The translations under genes were made by a program, and so were the position numbers. From CAMAVH01 sp036500145 (GTDB lineage: Bacteria > Pseudomonadota > Alphaproteobacteria > SMXQ01): a stretch of DNA of 64,000 nt. A model generated the notes under the pieces. It ran no database searches. It was not told the DNA's origin and saw only the letters and a list, made by a program, of their open reading frames with translations. This document shows, one piece after another, positions 1 through 8,843 of the stretch. The stretch covers positions 1-64,000 of the forward strand of contig DASYCO010000029.1 of NCBI GenBank assembly GCA_036500145.1, in the 5' to 3' direction. Every line of letters begins with the position of its first letter. Positions within the stretch are counted from its first letter, which is position 1.

Positions 1-137
1 CCGCCAAGGACCCTGCCACCGGCAAGTGGCTCGACGACACGCGCCCCCTCATCGAAGGCATCTCCTGGCTCTCCGACCAGGACAAGAAGAACATCTTCGC
101 CGACAACGCAAAGAAGGTCTTCAACCTCAAGCTCTGA
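1..137 (+). CDS. Amidohydrolase-2 family protein, C-terminal fragment
   Basis: The reading frame is open from the window edge to a TGA at 135-137 and encodes the last 44 residues of a protein whose start lies outside the window. The tail has an ISWLSDQDKKNIFADNAKKVF-like helix, which resembles the C-terminal helix of amidohydrolase-2 (metal-dependent TIM-barrel hydrolase or decarboxylase) proteins, where a similar DKxKIFxxNAxxxF ending is usual. No catalytic residue is visible in this fragment. A good rho-independent terminator follows 20 bases after the stop, so this is probably the last gene of its transcript. The family call rests only on the tail motif. Confidence 0.6.
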   Translation, partial: AKDPATGKWLDDTRPLIEGISWLSDQDKKNIFADNAKKVFNLKL

Positions 138-156
138 GGACCGCCGCAGAGAGTCG

Positions 157-182
157 AAAAGCCCGCCAACCGGCGGGCTTTT
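157..182. terminator. Bidirectional rho-independent terminator
   Basis: Stem AAAAGCCCGCC paired with GGCGGGCTTTT around a 4-base loop, with A-run and T-run on the two sides. It sits between the converging amidohydrolase fragment (+) and the TctC gene (-) and can serve both. Confidence 0.85.
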
Positions 183-213
183 CCATTCAAGCCGACTAGA
201 GCGGAAACGCCGC

Positions 214-1281
214 CTATTCCTCCACCGCCTTCGAGGCCCTGGCGACGACCTCCGGCGAGATCGAGAAGAAGCGCTTGATCATCGCCTCGACCTCCTTGCC
301 TCCGGACGGCGTCACGTCGATCTTCAGCGCCGCCATATCTTTCGTGAAGCCCGGGTCCACCATGACCTTGTCGAACGCCGCGCGCAGGGCGGCCGTGCGG
401 TCGGCGGGCAAGCCCGGCGGCGCGCTGATCGGCCGGCCGAGCTGCTGACGGCCGAACACGAGGTCGAGGACCTGGCGGTCCTCGTCCGTCTTCGCATAGT
501 CGTAGATATGGGCGACGCCCGGCAGGTCGGGACTTTTATTGATGCCAAGCTGGATGATCGGCTTCACCCGGCCCGCTTGCCAGTCCTCCCACCACCGGTC
601 CTTCAGGGACGCCAGGGACAGCGCGCAGGCGCCGGCCACTTCGCCGCGCTGCATCGCCAGGTTAACGTCGTTGGTGCCGGGATAGCCCTTGATGAGATTG
701 ATCTTGGCGCCGAACAGGTTGCGCAGCGCGATGGGATGCTGGACGCTGACGCCGCCGGCGGCCGTGCCGCCGAAGTTCACTTCCTTCTTCTGCAGGTCCT
801 CGAAGGTCTCGATGCCCGAGGTGTGCCAGACGCCGCAGGTACCGATGATCTCGTCGCCGTTGCCGACCCAGGTCAGCTTGGTGGGGTCGAACTTGGTCTG
901 CTGGTTGCCGAACAGCGGCAGGAACAGCGTGGCGGATGTGATCATGCCGAGCACGGTGCCGTCCTTCGGCGCGACGTTATAGAGGTAGTTGGCCGCCGTG
1001 ATGCCCGAAGCGCCCGTCATGTTCTGGATCACGGCGGTCGGGTGGCCGGGCAGGTGCTGAGTGAAATAGCGCATGAAGGGGCGGCCGAAGATGTCGTTGC
1101 CGCCGCCGGCCTTGTTGCCGATCAGGAGGATGAGGTTCTTGCCCTTGTAGAAATCGGCAACCGATTCCGCTGCGACCGCGGGCACGGCCTCGGCGGCCAC
1201 GACGGAGGCAGCGACCAGCAGCGGAACGGCGAAACGGCGCGCGATGGCGGCGCCGGGAAAAGACGAAACGGTTTTTTTCAT
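214..1281 (-). CDS. Bug/TctC-type tripartite tricarboxylate transporter receptor
   Basis: Periplasmic solute receptor of the Bug (TctC) family, 355 aa. It is expected to bind a carboxylate and deliver it to a TctAB-type membrane pair, but no such membrane genes occur in this window. The start ATG at 1281 is chosen over an upstream in-frame extension because AGGAGGAT precedes it closely and it opens directly into a signal peptide (MKKTVSSF, then a hydrophobic stretch ending near AVAA). Family features are the DFYKGKNLILLIG start, a GRPFMRYFTQHLPGHP segment and an NMTGASGI segment. It is last in the hyuBA-aldolase operon, 41 bases after the aldolase gene, so its ligand may be that pathway's substrate. 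Confidence 0.88.
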   Translation of the reverse strand: MKKTVSSFPGAAIARRFAVPLLVAASVVAAEAVPAVAAESVADFYKGKNLILLIGNKAGGGNDIFGRPFMRYFTQHLPGHPTAVIQNMTGASGITAANYLYNVAPKDGTVLGMITSATLFLPLFGNQQTKFDPTKLTWVGNGDEIIGTCGVWHTSGIETFEDLQKKEVNFGGTAAGGVSVQHPIALRNLFGAKINLIKGYPGTNDVNLAMQRGEVAGACALSLASLKDRWWEDWQAGRVKPIIQLGINKSPDLPGVAHIYDYAKTDEDRQVLDLVFGRQQLGRPISAPPGLPADRTAALRAAFDKVMVDPGFTKDMAALKIDVTPSGGKEVEAMIKRFFSISPEVVARASKAVEE

Positions 1282-1322
1282 TATATCCTCCCTGTGCAGT
1301 CTTTTTTTCTGTCGTCGCACTC

Positions 1323-2129
1323 CTACTCCGCGAATAGCTCTCTCAGCGCAGCGGCCTCGTCCCGGCTGGCCGACAACAGGAGCGCCTCGTCCGTACGCGC
1401 CGAGATGAAGCGGGCACCGAGACGGTACAGGTCTTTCAGGATCGGCGCCGCGGCCACGCCCTTGATCCCGGCGACGCCGAGCCACCGCTTGTTGGCGTGG
1501 CAGGCTGCGGCCACGGCGGCATAAGCGTCGCGTATCTTCGGATGCTGGTGCTGGCCATGGACGCCGAGGTCGCGCCCCAGGTCGCCGGTGCCGACTAGCA
1601 GCATGTCGATCCCAGGCACGGCGGCGATGGCCGCCGCATTGGCGACGGCTTCACCCGATTCGATCATGACGATCACCATCGTCTGCCGGTCCAGCCGCTT
1701 TTCCGCCTCCATGGCCGACAGCGGCGCATAGCTGAGCGCCAGGCTCACCCCGGCGGTGGCCCGCTGGCCCAGCGGCGGGAAGCGAGCGGCGGCGACGGCC
1801 GTCCGAGCATCCTCGACCGTGTTGACATGGGGCACGATGATGCCACCCGCGCCGCCACTCAGCACACGCCCAATGGTGAGCGGATCGACCGTCGGCACGC
1901 GCACGAGGGGCGTCACCCCCGAGGCCGAGGCCAGACGCGACAGATTCGAGATGGCATCGAACGGAATGTCGCTCTGCTCCATGTCCATGTAGATGGCATC
2001 GAAGCCGGCGGCCTGAGCCATGGCCACGATGTGGGCAGAGCGGGACATCCGGATCGGCATGCAGATAGCCGACCGGTTCGTAGCCAGCTTGCGCAGCAGC
2101 GCGTTTTCGTTTGAAGGCTCGCCAGCCAT
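1323..2129 (-). CDS. HpcH/HpaI aldolase/citrate lyase family protein
   Basis: Class II pyruvate aldolase-type TIM barrel, 268 aa, a usual length for HpcH/HpaI proteins. Members reversibly cleave 4-hydroxy-2-oxo acids, or act in related C-C lyase reactions, with a divalent metal. Visible features are the DMEQSD region near residue 50, the PLVRVP strand carrying the conserved Arg near 75, the GGIIVPHV strand, the metal-binding Glu in MIESGEAV and Asp in GTGDLGRDLG. It lies 65 bases downstream of hyuA, across a stable hairpin, and upstream of a TctC receptor. It may process the product made by the HyuA/HyuB pair. The substrate cannot be read from sequence. Confidence 0.85.
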   Translation of the reverse strand: MAGEPSNENALLRKLATNRSAICMPIRMSRSAHIVAMAQAAGFDAIYMDMEQSDIPFDAISNLSRLASASGVTPLVRVPTVDPLTIGRVLSGGAGGIIVPHVNTVEDARTAVAAARFPPLGQRATAGVSLALSYAPLSAMEAEKRLDRQTMVIVMIESGEAVANAAAIAAVPGIDMLLVGTGDLGRDLGVHGQHQHPKIRDAYAAVAAACHANKRWLGVAGIKGVAAAPILKDLYRLGARFISARTDEALLLSASRDEAAALRELFAE

Positions 2130-2155
2130 GACGCCTATCCCCGTTCAGTCATCTC

Positions 2156-2178
2156 GCCGGGCCGTTGATCGGCCCGGC
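2156..2178. terminator. Intergenic hairpin between hyuA and the aldolase gene
   Basis: Perfect 8-bp stem GCCGGGCC/GGCCCGGC around a 7-base loop. There is no T-run on the minus strand, so complete termination is unlikely. It may attenuate the transcript or protect its 3' end inside the operon. Confidence 0.4.
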
Positions 2179-2194
2179 TTATTCTAGAATGCGC

Positions 2195-4288
2195 TCACGC
2201 CGGTTCGGCGACGCCATATTTCTGCTCCCTGGCATGTTCGCGCGCCGCGGCCAGGGTGATCACCAGGTTGCCGTCGTTGTCGATGCGCAGGACGTCGCCT
2301 GGATGCACCAGGGTCGTCGAAGCCATCTCCTCGATCAGGACCGGGCCAGGGATCTCGTCGCCGGCGCGCAGTTCCGTACGGTGGAGCACCGTGCAGTCGA
2401 CGAAGCCCTCGTACTCGAAGTAGACGCGGCGCTTGCCGCTCTTCTTCGCGCGCGTGGCCGGCGGATGCTGGAAGGTCAAGGCCGGCTTGTCGAGGTTGCC
2501 CGACACCTCGACACGCAGCGAGACGATCTCCGGGGTGGCCTTCGCGAAGGCATGGCCGTAGCGCAGCTCGTGCATTTCCGTGAACTGGCGGGCCAATGTC
2601 GCCTTGAAGCTCTTGGAGTTCGTCGGCTCGGTGAGCGGCAGACGCAGCGTGAACTCCTGGCCCGAGTAGCGCATCTCGACGGCGCGCCAGGTCGAGATGC
2701 GGGCCGGTTGGAAGCCGGCGGCGCGCATGCGCTCGGCGCCCTTGGCCTCCATCTCGGCGAACAGCTCTTCTAGCTTAGGCAGAGACATGTCTTCCAGCCG
2801 CGCGGGATGGCTCAGGATGAACTCCTCCTTGGCGTTGGTGAGCAGCATGCCCACCGCCGACAGGATGCCCGGGTGGCAGGGAATGACGAGCGTCTTGATG
2901 CCGAGCGCGCGCGCCACCGCCGCGGCATGGGCCGGGCCGGCGCCACCATAGGCGACCATCACGAAGTCGCGCGGGTCATGACCCTTCTGCACCGTCATCA
3001 GGCGGGCGGCATGAGCCATGTGAGTGTCGGCGATCTTCACGATGCCGAAGGCCGCGCGCGCGGTCTCCAGATGCAGCGGCGCCGCTACATGCTCGCGGAT
3101 CGCCGTCTCGGCCAGTTCAGCCGAGAGCTTGAGCTCGCCGCCGAGGAAGAAGTCCGGGTTCAGGCGGCCGAGGACGAGGTTCGCGTCGGTCACGGTCGGC
3201 AAGGTGCCGCCGCGTCGGTAGCAGGCAGGGCCCGGAACGGCGTTGGCGCTCGTGGGGCCTACCTTTAGACCGCCCATTTCGTCGATGCGGGCGATGCTGC
3301 CGCCACCCGCGCCGATCTCGACCACGTCGACCACAGGCAGCTGCAGCGGGTAGCCCAGCTCCTCGCCGCCGATCCAGTAGCCATCGGCGATCTCCATGCG
3401 TCCGTCGCGCACGATGCTGATCTTGGCCGTGGTGCCGCCCATGTCGAAGGCGACCACGTTCTTGAAGCCGGACTTCGCCGCGATATGCGCCGCAGCCACC
3501 GTACCCCCGACCGGACCGGACTCCATGGTCCGGACGGGCTGGCTCTTGGCCAGGTCGAAGGTCATGGTGCCGCCGTTCGACTGCATGATCATGGCGTTGC
3601 CGCTGAAGCCACCATCGGCCAGGTAGCGGTGCATGCGGTCGATGTAGGCGCTGACGCGCGGCCCGACATAGGCATTGAGGACCGCCGTCGAGGTCCTCTC
3701 GAATTCGCGATATTCGCGCAGCAGGTCCGACGAGATGGAGGCGAAGACCGAATTGCCGCACTGCCGCTTGATCAGCTCATGGACCTTCTGCTCGTGCACC
3801 GGATTTGCATAGGCATGCAGCAGGCAGACGGCCACCGCCTCGACGCCTGCGTCTGTCAGCTGGCGCAGCGCGGCCAGCGTCTGCTCTTCGTCGATCGGGG
3901 TCGTGATGCTGCCGTCGGCGTAGATGCGCTCGATCAGCTCCAGGCGATGGCGTCGGGGCACCAGGGGCTCCGGCGTCGTGAACATCAGGTCGAAGGAATT
4001 GATGATGTTGCCGCGCGCGATTTCAAGCGTGTCGCGGAAGCCCTTCGTGGTCAGCAGGCCGGTCTTGCTGCCCTTCTTCTCGATGACCGTGTTGATGGCG
4101 ATCGTGCTGCCATGGATGAACTGGTCGGTCCCGCGCACAGCGATGCCGGCCTTGGTGACCGCGTCGGCGACGCCAGTCGAGATGTCGGTGGTCGTGCTTG
4201 CCTTGGCGACGATGATCTCATTGGCGCTGGAATCGTACGCCGCGAGATCCGTGAACGTGCCGCCGACGTCCGTGGCTACCCTGATCAT
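2195..4288 (-). CDS. hyuA: Hydantoinase/oxoprolinase/acetone carboxylase family, HyuA subunit
   Basis: Subunit A of the N-methylhydantoinase, 5-oxoprolinase and acetone/acetophenone carboxylase family, 697 aa, the normal size. Such proteins use ATP to activate a lactam or ketone substrate. The N-terminus VATDVGGTFTDLA is the first ATP-binding loop of the ASKHA fold. Further family motifs are HGSTIAINTVIEKKG (about residues 60-75), DMGGTTAKISIV (about 285) and AYGGAGPAHA (about 445). Its ATG overlaps the TGA of hyuB by four bases (ATGA), so the two are translationally coupled. Whether the substrate is a hydantoin, an oxoproline or a ketone cannot be decided. No carboxylase gamma subunit is present, which favours a hydantoinase-like role. 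Confidence 0.9.
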   Translation of the reverse strand: MIRVATDVGGTFTDLAAYDSSANEIIVAKASTTTDISTGVADAVTKAGIAVRGTDQFIHGSTIAINTVIEKKGSKTGLLTTKGFRDTLEIARGNIINSFDLMFTTPEPLVPRRHRLELIERIYADGSITTPIDEEQTLAALRQLTDAGVEAVAVCLLHAYANPVHEQKVHELIKRQCGNSVFASISSDLLREYREFERTSTAVLNAYVGPRVSAYIDRMHRYLADGGFSGNAMIMQSNGGTMTFDLAKSQPVRTMESGPVGGTVAAAHIAAKSGFKNVVAFDMGGTTAKISIVRDGRMEIADGYWIGGEELGYPLQLPVVDVVEIGAGGGSIARIDEMGGLKVGPTSANAVPGPACYRRGGTLPTVTDANLVLGRLNPDFFLGGELKLSAELAETAIREHVAAPLHLETARAAFGIVKIADTHMAHAARLMTVQKGHDPRDFVMVAYGGAGPAHAAAVARALGIKTLVIPCHPGILSAVGMLLTNAKEEFILSHPARLEDMSLPKLEELFAEMEAKGAERMRAAGFQPARISTWRAVEMRYSGQEFTLRLPLTEPTNSKSFKATLARQFTEMHELRYGHAFAKATPEIVSLRVEVSGNLDKPALTFQHPPATRAKKSGKRRVYFEYEGFVDCTVLHRTELRAGDEIPGPVLIEEMASTTLVHPGDVLRIDNDGNLVITLAAAREHAREQKYGVAEPA

Positions 4289-6018
4289 TCTGCGCTCCCG
4301 CTTCGGCTTGCGCGCCGGCTTTGAGTTTCTTTCACATCGACGTCGCCTTTGGCGGTGAGGACGACGCCGTACTTCGATGCCGCCGCCTCGCCCGAGATGT
4401 AGCCGTCGGCCACGTCGTCCCGCACCTTTTCAGCGGGCCGGTCGAAGGGATGTCCGTACCCGCCGCCTCCGCCCGTGAGGATGCGGATGCTGCGGCCGAC
4501 CGGCAGGGTGTAGTCGCTGCCCCGCGACAGCGGCTTCTCGCCGTCCTCCTCGATCACGCGGCTCTCGTTGATCGCGCCTTCGAGCCCGCCATGCAGTCCC
4601 CAGGGGGCGCATTTCACGCGCGTCATGCGGTTGCGCACCTTGGATTCGAGCGTGAAGTTGGCCACCACGTCGACGCCGAGGCCACCGCGGTAGCGGCCCG
4701 CGCCGCCCGAGTCCTGGCGCAGCTCGACCTTCTCGAAGATGACCGGCGTCTTGGTTTCGTTGATCTCGATGGGCATGCTGTGCTCGTTGCCCTGCTGGAT
4801 CGAGCATTTCGGCGCCGGGCCGTCGGCGTGGGGCCGCGCGCCGTGGCCGCCGGGATGCGGCAGGTGGATGGTGAAGTACTTGCGCCGCTTCGGGTCGAAG
4901 CCCTTCACGTTGGAACCGCGGGCATCGCCGCGCGTCGCCGCCGGCACGCGCCCGACGATGGCCTGGGACAGCGCCTTGAAGATGGTGTCGATGATCGTCG
5001 GAAAGGGCACGGACCAGTCCTTCAGCGCGGCCGGACGCCGGGCGTTGAGGATTTTGCCTTCCGGGCAGATGATCTTGAGCGGCCGGAAGCAGCCTTCGAT
5101 GGAGGGCATATGCGGCGTCGTCAGGCACTTGAAGGCGATGCGGCCGACGTTGGTCGCGCCGCCGTAGAATCCGCTGTTCATCGAACCGCGCACCTGGTCG
5201 GCGATCTCGGAGAAGTCGATGACCATCTCCTCGCCCTTCACCTCGACGCGCACCTTGATCGGCACCGTCGAGTTGAGGTTCACGCCATCGTTGTCGAGGT
5301 AGGATTCCGCCGTGTACGAGCCGTCGGGAATCTCGGCGACGGCCTTGCGTGCAGCGCGCTCCGCCATGTCCCAGCCGGCGCGGACGGCCTGCGTCGTCGT
5401 CTCGGCGCCATAGGTGTTGACGAGTTCGGTGAGGCGGCGCACGCCGAGCTTGCAAGCCGCGACCTGGGCGTTGAGGTCACCCATGACGAGGTCTGGGAAG
5501 CGCGTGTTGGCCTCGATCATCCGCAGCATGTCGTGGGCAGGCTTGCCGGCGCGATAGATGCGCGCGGCGCAGATCTGCAGGCCTTCAGCGAACACTTCCG
5601 TCGAGCTCGGCGAGCCGGAACCAATGGTCGCGCCGCCGACGTCGTGCAAGTGGGCGCGCACGCAGGAGTAGGCGAAGATCTTGCCATCGATGAAGACGGG
5701 CGTGAAAACCACCACGTTGTTCAGGTGCTGGCCTTGGATCGAGGGATCGTTGGTGGCGATCATGTCGCCCTCCTCGATCTCGCTCTCGCCGATGATGTCG
5801 ACCGTCGCCTTGACGACGTAGCCGAGGTCGCCCGTGAAGGCTGGGTGGGTGTAGCGCGACTGCATGACGATGCTGCCCTCGCGGTCGATGAAGCCGACGG
5901 CGAAGTCGCGCACCTCGTAGTTCATGTAGCTGTAGGAGCTGCGCCAGAAGCTGTTGGTCATCTCGTCGGCATGTGCGGCCAAAGAGGAATTGATGACCTC
6001 TAACGTGATCGGATCCAT
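4285..6018 (-). CDS. hyuB: Hydantoinase B/oxoprolinase family protein, HyuB subunit
   Basis: Subunit B partner of HyuA, 577 aa, the usual size. The N-terminus DPITLEVINSSLAAHADEM is typical for the family. Later come IATNDPSIQGQHLNN (about residue 100), a VRAHLHDVGG metal-binding-like segment (about 130) and GLGVDVV with a GGGGYGHP glycine-rich tail near residue 520. It is the first gene of a four-gene minus-strand operon (hyuB, hyuA, aldolase, TctC) read away from a LysR gene, which probably controls it. The start at 6018 is preceded by a GGGG Shine-Dalgarno. Confidence 0.9.
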   Translation of the reverse strand: MDPITLEVINSSLAAHADEMTNSFWRSSYSYMNYEVRDFAVGFIDREGSIVMQSRYTHPAFTGDLGYVVKATVDIIGESEIEEGDMIATNDPSIQGQHLNNVVVFTPVFIDGKIFAYSCVRAHLHDVGGATIGSGSPSSTEVFAEGLQICAARIYRAGKPAHDMLRMIEANTRFPDLVMGDLNAQVAACKLGVRRLTELVNTYGAETTTQAVRAGWDMAERAARKAVAEIPDGSYTAESYLDNDGVNLNSTVPIKVRVEVKGEEMVIDFSEIADQVRGSMNSGFYGGATNVGRIAFKCLTTPHMPSIEGCFRPLKIICPEGKILNARRPAALKDWSVPFPTIIDTIFKALSQAIVGRVPAATRGDARGSNVKGFDPKRRKYFTIHLPHPGGHGARPHADGPAPKCSIQQGNEHSMPIEINETKTPVIFEKVELRQDSGGAGRYRGGLGVDVVANFTLESKVRNRMTRVKCAPWGLHGGLEGAINESRVIEEDGEKPLSRGSDYTLPVGRSIRILTGGGGGYGHPFDRPAEKVRDDVADGYISGEAAASKYGVVLTAKGDVDVKETQSRRASRSGSAE

Positions 6019-6100
6019 GACGCCCCAGACATGTTGTTTGTTATTCGCAATGTTGATCCCGTGCCGGCCGAGGGGGATAATGAATATCTATAGGGGATGG

Positions 6101-6115
6101 ATAACCAAGGGTTAT
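6101..6115. promoter_or_regulatory. Perfect inverted repeat over the lysR ribosome site and start
   Basis: ATAACC-AAG-GGTTAT covers the AAGG ribosome-binding sequence and the first two bases of the lysR ATG at 6114. It may be an operator for autoregulation, or a small mRNA hairpin hiding the start. Confidence 0.5.
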
Positions 6116-7037
6116 GACCATGCATTTGCGTCAAATTACCCATTATATTCAAACAGTTGAGCAAGGCAGCATCGGCAAGGCGGCGCGCGTGCTCAACTTG
6201 ACCCAGCCGGCGCTGTCGAAGAGCTTGCAACAGCTGGAGCAGGAAATGAGCGCGGCGCTCCTGGAGCGCAGCGCCCAGGGCGTGCGCATGACCGTGCTCG
6301 GCCGATGCTTCTATGAGCACGCCAAGCGCATCGACACGGAATTCAAGAACGCGCGCTACGAGCTGGAGGATCTGCGCGGCGTGCGCAAGGGCAGCGTCAG
6401 CGTCGGCGCCATCCCGGAGGTCGCCCGCCGCATATTGCCGAAGTCCATCGCACAGCTCACGCGCGCGCATCCCGGCGTGACTGTTTCCGTGTCGGAGATG
6501 AACAACACCGAATTGTTTCTGGACTTCGACAAGGGCACCTTCGACTTCGTCATTGGCGTGCTCGATCAGCACCGCATGGCGCCGGGGCAAATTTCCCGGA
6601 TCCTGTTTCACGACGAGCTTGTCGTCGTCGTGCGGCCTTCGCATCCGCTGACGCGCATGGCAAAGGTCACGCCGAAGGACCTGCTGCGTTTCCCCTGGAT
6701 CTATCCCAATGCCGGGACCGCGCGCCGCGAGCGCATCGACAACTTCTTCTTGGCCGAAGGGCTCGATCCGCCCGAAGTCACCATCGAAGGCTCCTCGACC
6801 TCGTTCAAGCTCGCCATTCTGCTCGAAAGCGACTTGGTCACGATGATGCCGGAAGGCGTCGTCATGGCTGACGGCACGGCACGTCAACTGGCCTCGATCA
6901 AGCTGGGATCTAAGTTCCTGCGTCGCCCCATCGGCATCGTCCACCGCGGCTGGAAAAACCTGCTGCCGACAAGCCGGACCTTGATCGGCGAGATCCGCAC
7001 GGCCTGCGACAAGGCGGATGCGGCCTTCGCCCTCTAG
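6114..7037 (+). CDS. LysR-family transcriptional regulator
   Basis: 307-residue LysR regulator. The N-terminal winged helix-turn-helix occupies about residues 4-63 (LRQITHYIQTVEQGSIGKAARVLN, then QPALSKSLQQLEQEM), followed by a LysR substrate-binding domain from about residue 90. It is divergent from hyuB with a 95-base shared promoter region and most likely regulates the hyuBA-aldolase-TctC operon in response to a small-molecule substrate. A second in-frame ATG lies six bases downstream at 6120, and most family members begin close to MHLRQ, so that start is equally possible. An inverted repeat over the first start suggests self-control. Confidence 0.9.
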   Translation: MTMHLRQITHYIQTVEQGSIGKAARVLNLTQPALSKSLQQLEQEMSAALLERSAQGVRMTVLGRCFYEHAKRIDTEFKNARYELEDLRGVRKGSVSVGAIPEVARRILPKSIAQLTRAHPGVTVSVSEMNNTELFLDFDKGTFDFVIGVLDQHRMAPGQISRILFHDELVVVVRPSHPLTRMAKVTPKDLLRFPWIYPNAGTARRERIDNFFLAEGLDPPEVTIEGSSTSFKLAILLESDLVTMMPEGVVMADGTARQLASIKLGSKFLRRPIGIVHRGWKNLLPTSRTLIGEIRTACDKADAAFAL

Positions 7038-7043
7038 AGACGG

Positions 7044-7700
7044 CTAGTCGCCGAGCAGCATCCGCATCTTGACGACCGCAGTGTCGGGGCTCGTCAGGAC
7101 CGTACGCCCTGGCACGGACGCAATCTCTTTCGCCACCGGCGCCATCGAGACCTGCCCGATCAGCAGCACGTCGCAGTCCGTCGCCTTCGCAGCCGCCGTC
7201 AGGACCAGCGCGTCATGCTCCGCGCGCTTGCCGGCGTTCAGGAGCGCCTGCGCCTGCGGCACCCAGTGGGAAACCAGCTCGATGGCCTTGCCGGCCTGAC
7301 GCGCCGCCTCGCTGACGCCCGCGCCGATGACGGGAATGGCGCGCTCCGCCGTGCAGAGGATGCCGATGCGCCGGCCGAGCTTAACGGCGGCCTCGGCCAT
7401 GGCCTCGTCGGATTTGAAGATGGGAATGCGCAAGCCGGCGCGCGCCTCGCCGACCGCCGGCCCGAAGGTCGAACCCGTGAAGACGGCGCCGTCGGCGCCC
7501 GCCAGTTCGGCATAGTCGAACAATGCCCGAATGCGCGGAATCAGCGTCTGCGGGAAGCGCCCCGCCTCGTCCACTTCCGCATAAAGAGATTCTTCCAGCA
7601 GATTGAAGACGGTCGCCTGCGGCCACCGCCGCGCGAAGGCCTCCTCGATGGGAGCCATCGAAGGGCGATAGGGATGGATCAGGAAGATGCGTTTGGCCAT
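7044..7700 (-). CDS. Asp/Glu/hydantoin racemase superfamily-like protein lacking catalytic cysteines
   Basis: 218 residues with the fold pattern of the Asp/Glu and hydantoin racemase superfamily: FLIHPYRPSMAPIEEAF at the N-terminus, DGAVFTGSTFGPAV near 70-83, and DVLLIGQVSMAPVA near 177-190. In true racemases these two loops carry the catalytic cysteines. Here the first has Ser77-Thr78 and the second Gln183, so two-base racemisation looks impossible. Its closeness to hyuBA suggests a related metabolite. The start at 7700 lacks a strong Shine-Dalgarno, and a 20-residue longer form starting at 7760 is possible. The gene converges with lysR and leaves only six bases between the stop codons. Confidence 0.7.
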   Translation of the reverse strand: MAKRIFLIHPYRPSMAPIEEAFARRWPQATVFNLLEESLYAEVDEAGRFPQTLIPRIRALFDYAELAGADGAVFTGSTFGPAVGEARAGLRIPIFKSDEAMAEAAVKLGRRIGILCTAERAIPVIGAGVSEAARQAGKAIELVSHWVPQAQALLNAGKRAEHDALVLTAAAKATDCDVLLIGQVSMAPVAKEIASVPGRTVLTSPDTAVVKMRMLLGD

Positions 7701-7946
7701 GGGGATCTCGGCGATGCGCGGCGCGGACTGGCACTCTAGATCAACTGCCGATCCGCGCAATCGCCGCCGCGGCCCCGCTTCGTGCGCCCCCTGGCGTTGC
7801 GCCCGCCCACGGCTTTGCCGCCCAGATTCCGGCCACTTGTTCGTAAAAGCGAACCCGGTCAGCCCCGAAAACGAAGCTTCTCAAGCTCCCCCCAGCGGAC
7901 GCATAATTCTTGCAAAACAAGACCAGCGCATCGCAAGGGAGCGACC

Positions 7947-8819
7947 ATGAAGAACAGCATCGTCGACGTCCGTCCCGTTTCCGCCAACGTCGGCGCCGAG
8001 ATTCGCGGCGTCGACCTTTCGCAGCCGCTGGACGAGCGCGTGGCCGGCGAGATCCGCGCCGCCCTGAACGAGCATGGAGTCATATTCTTTCGCGGCCAGA
8101 CCATCACGCCCGACCAGCAGGTCGCCTTCGCCCAGCGCTACGGCGAGATCGAGGTCGACCCCACGGCCGGCGTCAAGCCGGTGCCCGGCCAGCCGCTGCT
8201 CTGCGAAGTGCGCAAGGAACCGGAGGCGACGCGCAACATCGGCGGCAACTGGCATACGGACCATGCCTTCGACCCGATGCCGCCGCTCGGCTCCATCCTG
8301 CTGGCCCGCGAGCTTCCCGACTACGGCGGAGACACGCTGTTCGCCAGCATGTACGCCGCCTACGACGCCCTGTCGGACGGCCTGAAGAAGACGCTGGAGG
8401 GCTTGAACGCGGTGCACGCGAAAACGCGGGCCTTCGCCGCCCTGCCGCGCGACCGCCAGATAAGCGCCGAGGAGAAGGCCGCCATCGAGGCCAAGTTCGC
8501 GGCGCGCGAATCGGTGCATCCCGTGGCGCCACGCCATCCGGAAACCGGGCGGCGTCTGCTGTTCGTCAACCCGACCTACACGGAGCGCTTCGAAGGCTGG
8601 ACCCAGCAGGAAAGCGAGCCGCTGCTCAAGTTCCTCTTCCAGCACGCGTCACGGCCGGAGTTCACCTACCGTTTCCAGTGGCAGGAGGGGTCCATCGCCT
8701 TCTGGGACAACCGCTCCGTCTGGCACTACGCGCTGAACGACTACCACGGCGAGCGCCGCTTGATGCACCGCGCCGTGCTGAAGGGCACCGGCTTCACGGG
8801 CAGCCGTCCCGCCGCGTAA
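7947..8819 (+). CDS. TauD/TfdA-family Fe(II)/2-oxoglutarate dioxygenase
   Basis: 290-residue non-haem Fe(II), 2-oxoglutarate-dependent oxygenase of the TauD/TfdA family, cytoplasmic. The iron facial triad is visible as HTD in GNWHTDHAFDPMP (near residue 98) and the distal His in RRLMHRAVLKG near the C-terminus, followed by the 2OG-binding basic region. GVIFFRGQ near residue 45 is also typical. The start at 7947 is set by AAGGGA just upstream and matches the family's N-terminus (VRPVSANVGAEIRGVDLSQPL), so a longer upstream reading is rejected. Members oxidise sulfonates, aryloxyalkanoates, sulfate esters or other compounds; the substrate is unknown. Confidence 0.9.
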   Translation: MKNSIVDVRPVSANVGAEIRGVDLSQPLDERVAGEIRAALNEHGVIFFRGQTITPDQQVAFAQRYGEIEVDPTAGVKPVPGQPLLCEVRKEPEATRNIGGNWHTDHAFDPMPPLGSILLARELPDYGGDTLFASMYAAYDALSDGLKKTLEGLNAVHAKTRAFAALPRDRQISAEEKAAIEAKFAARESVHPVAPRHPETGRRLLFVNPTYTERFEGWTQQESEPLLKFLFQHASRPEFTYRFQWQEGSIAFWDNRSVWHYALNDYHGERRLMHRAVLKGTGFTGSRPAA

Positions 8820-8843
8820 TCCTCTCGTGGCTGGCGGCGGCCG

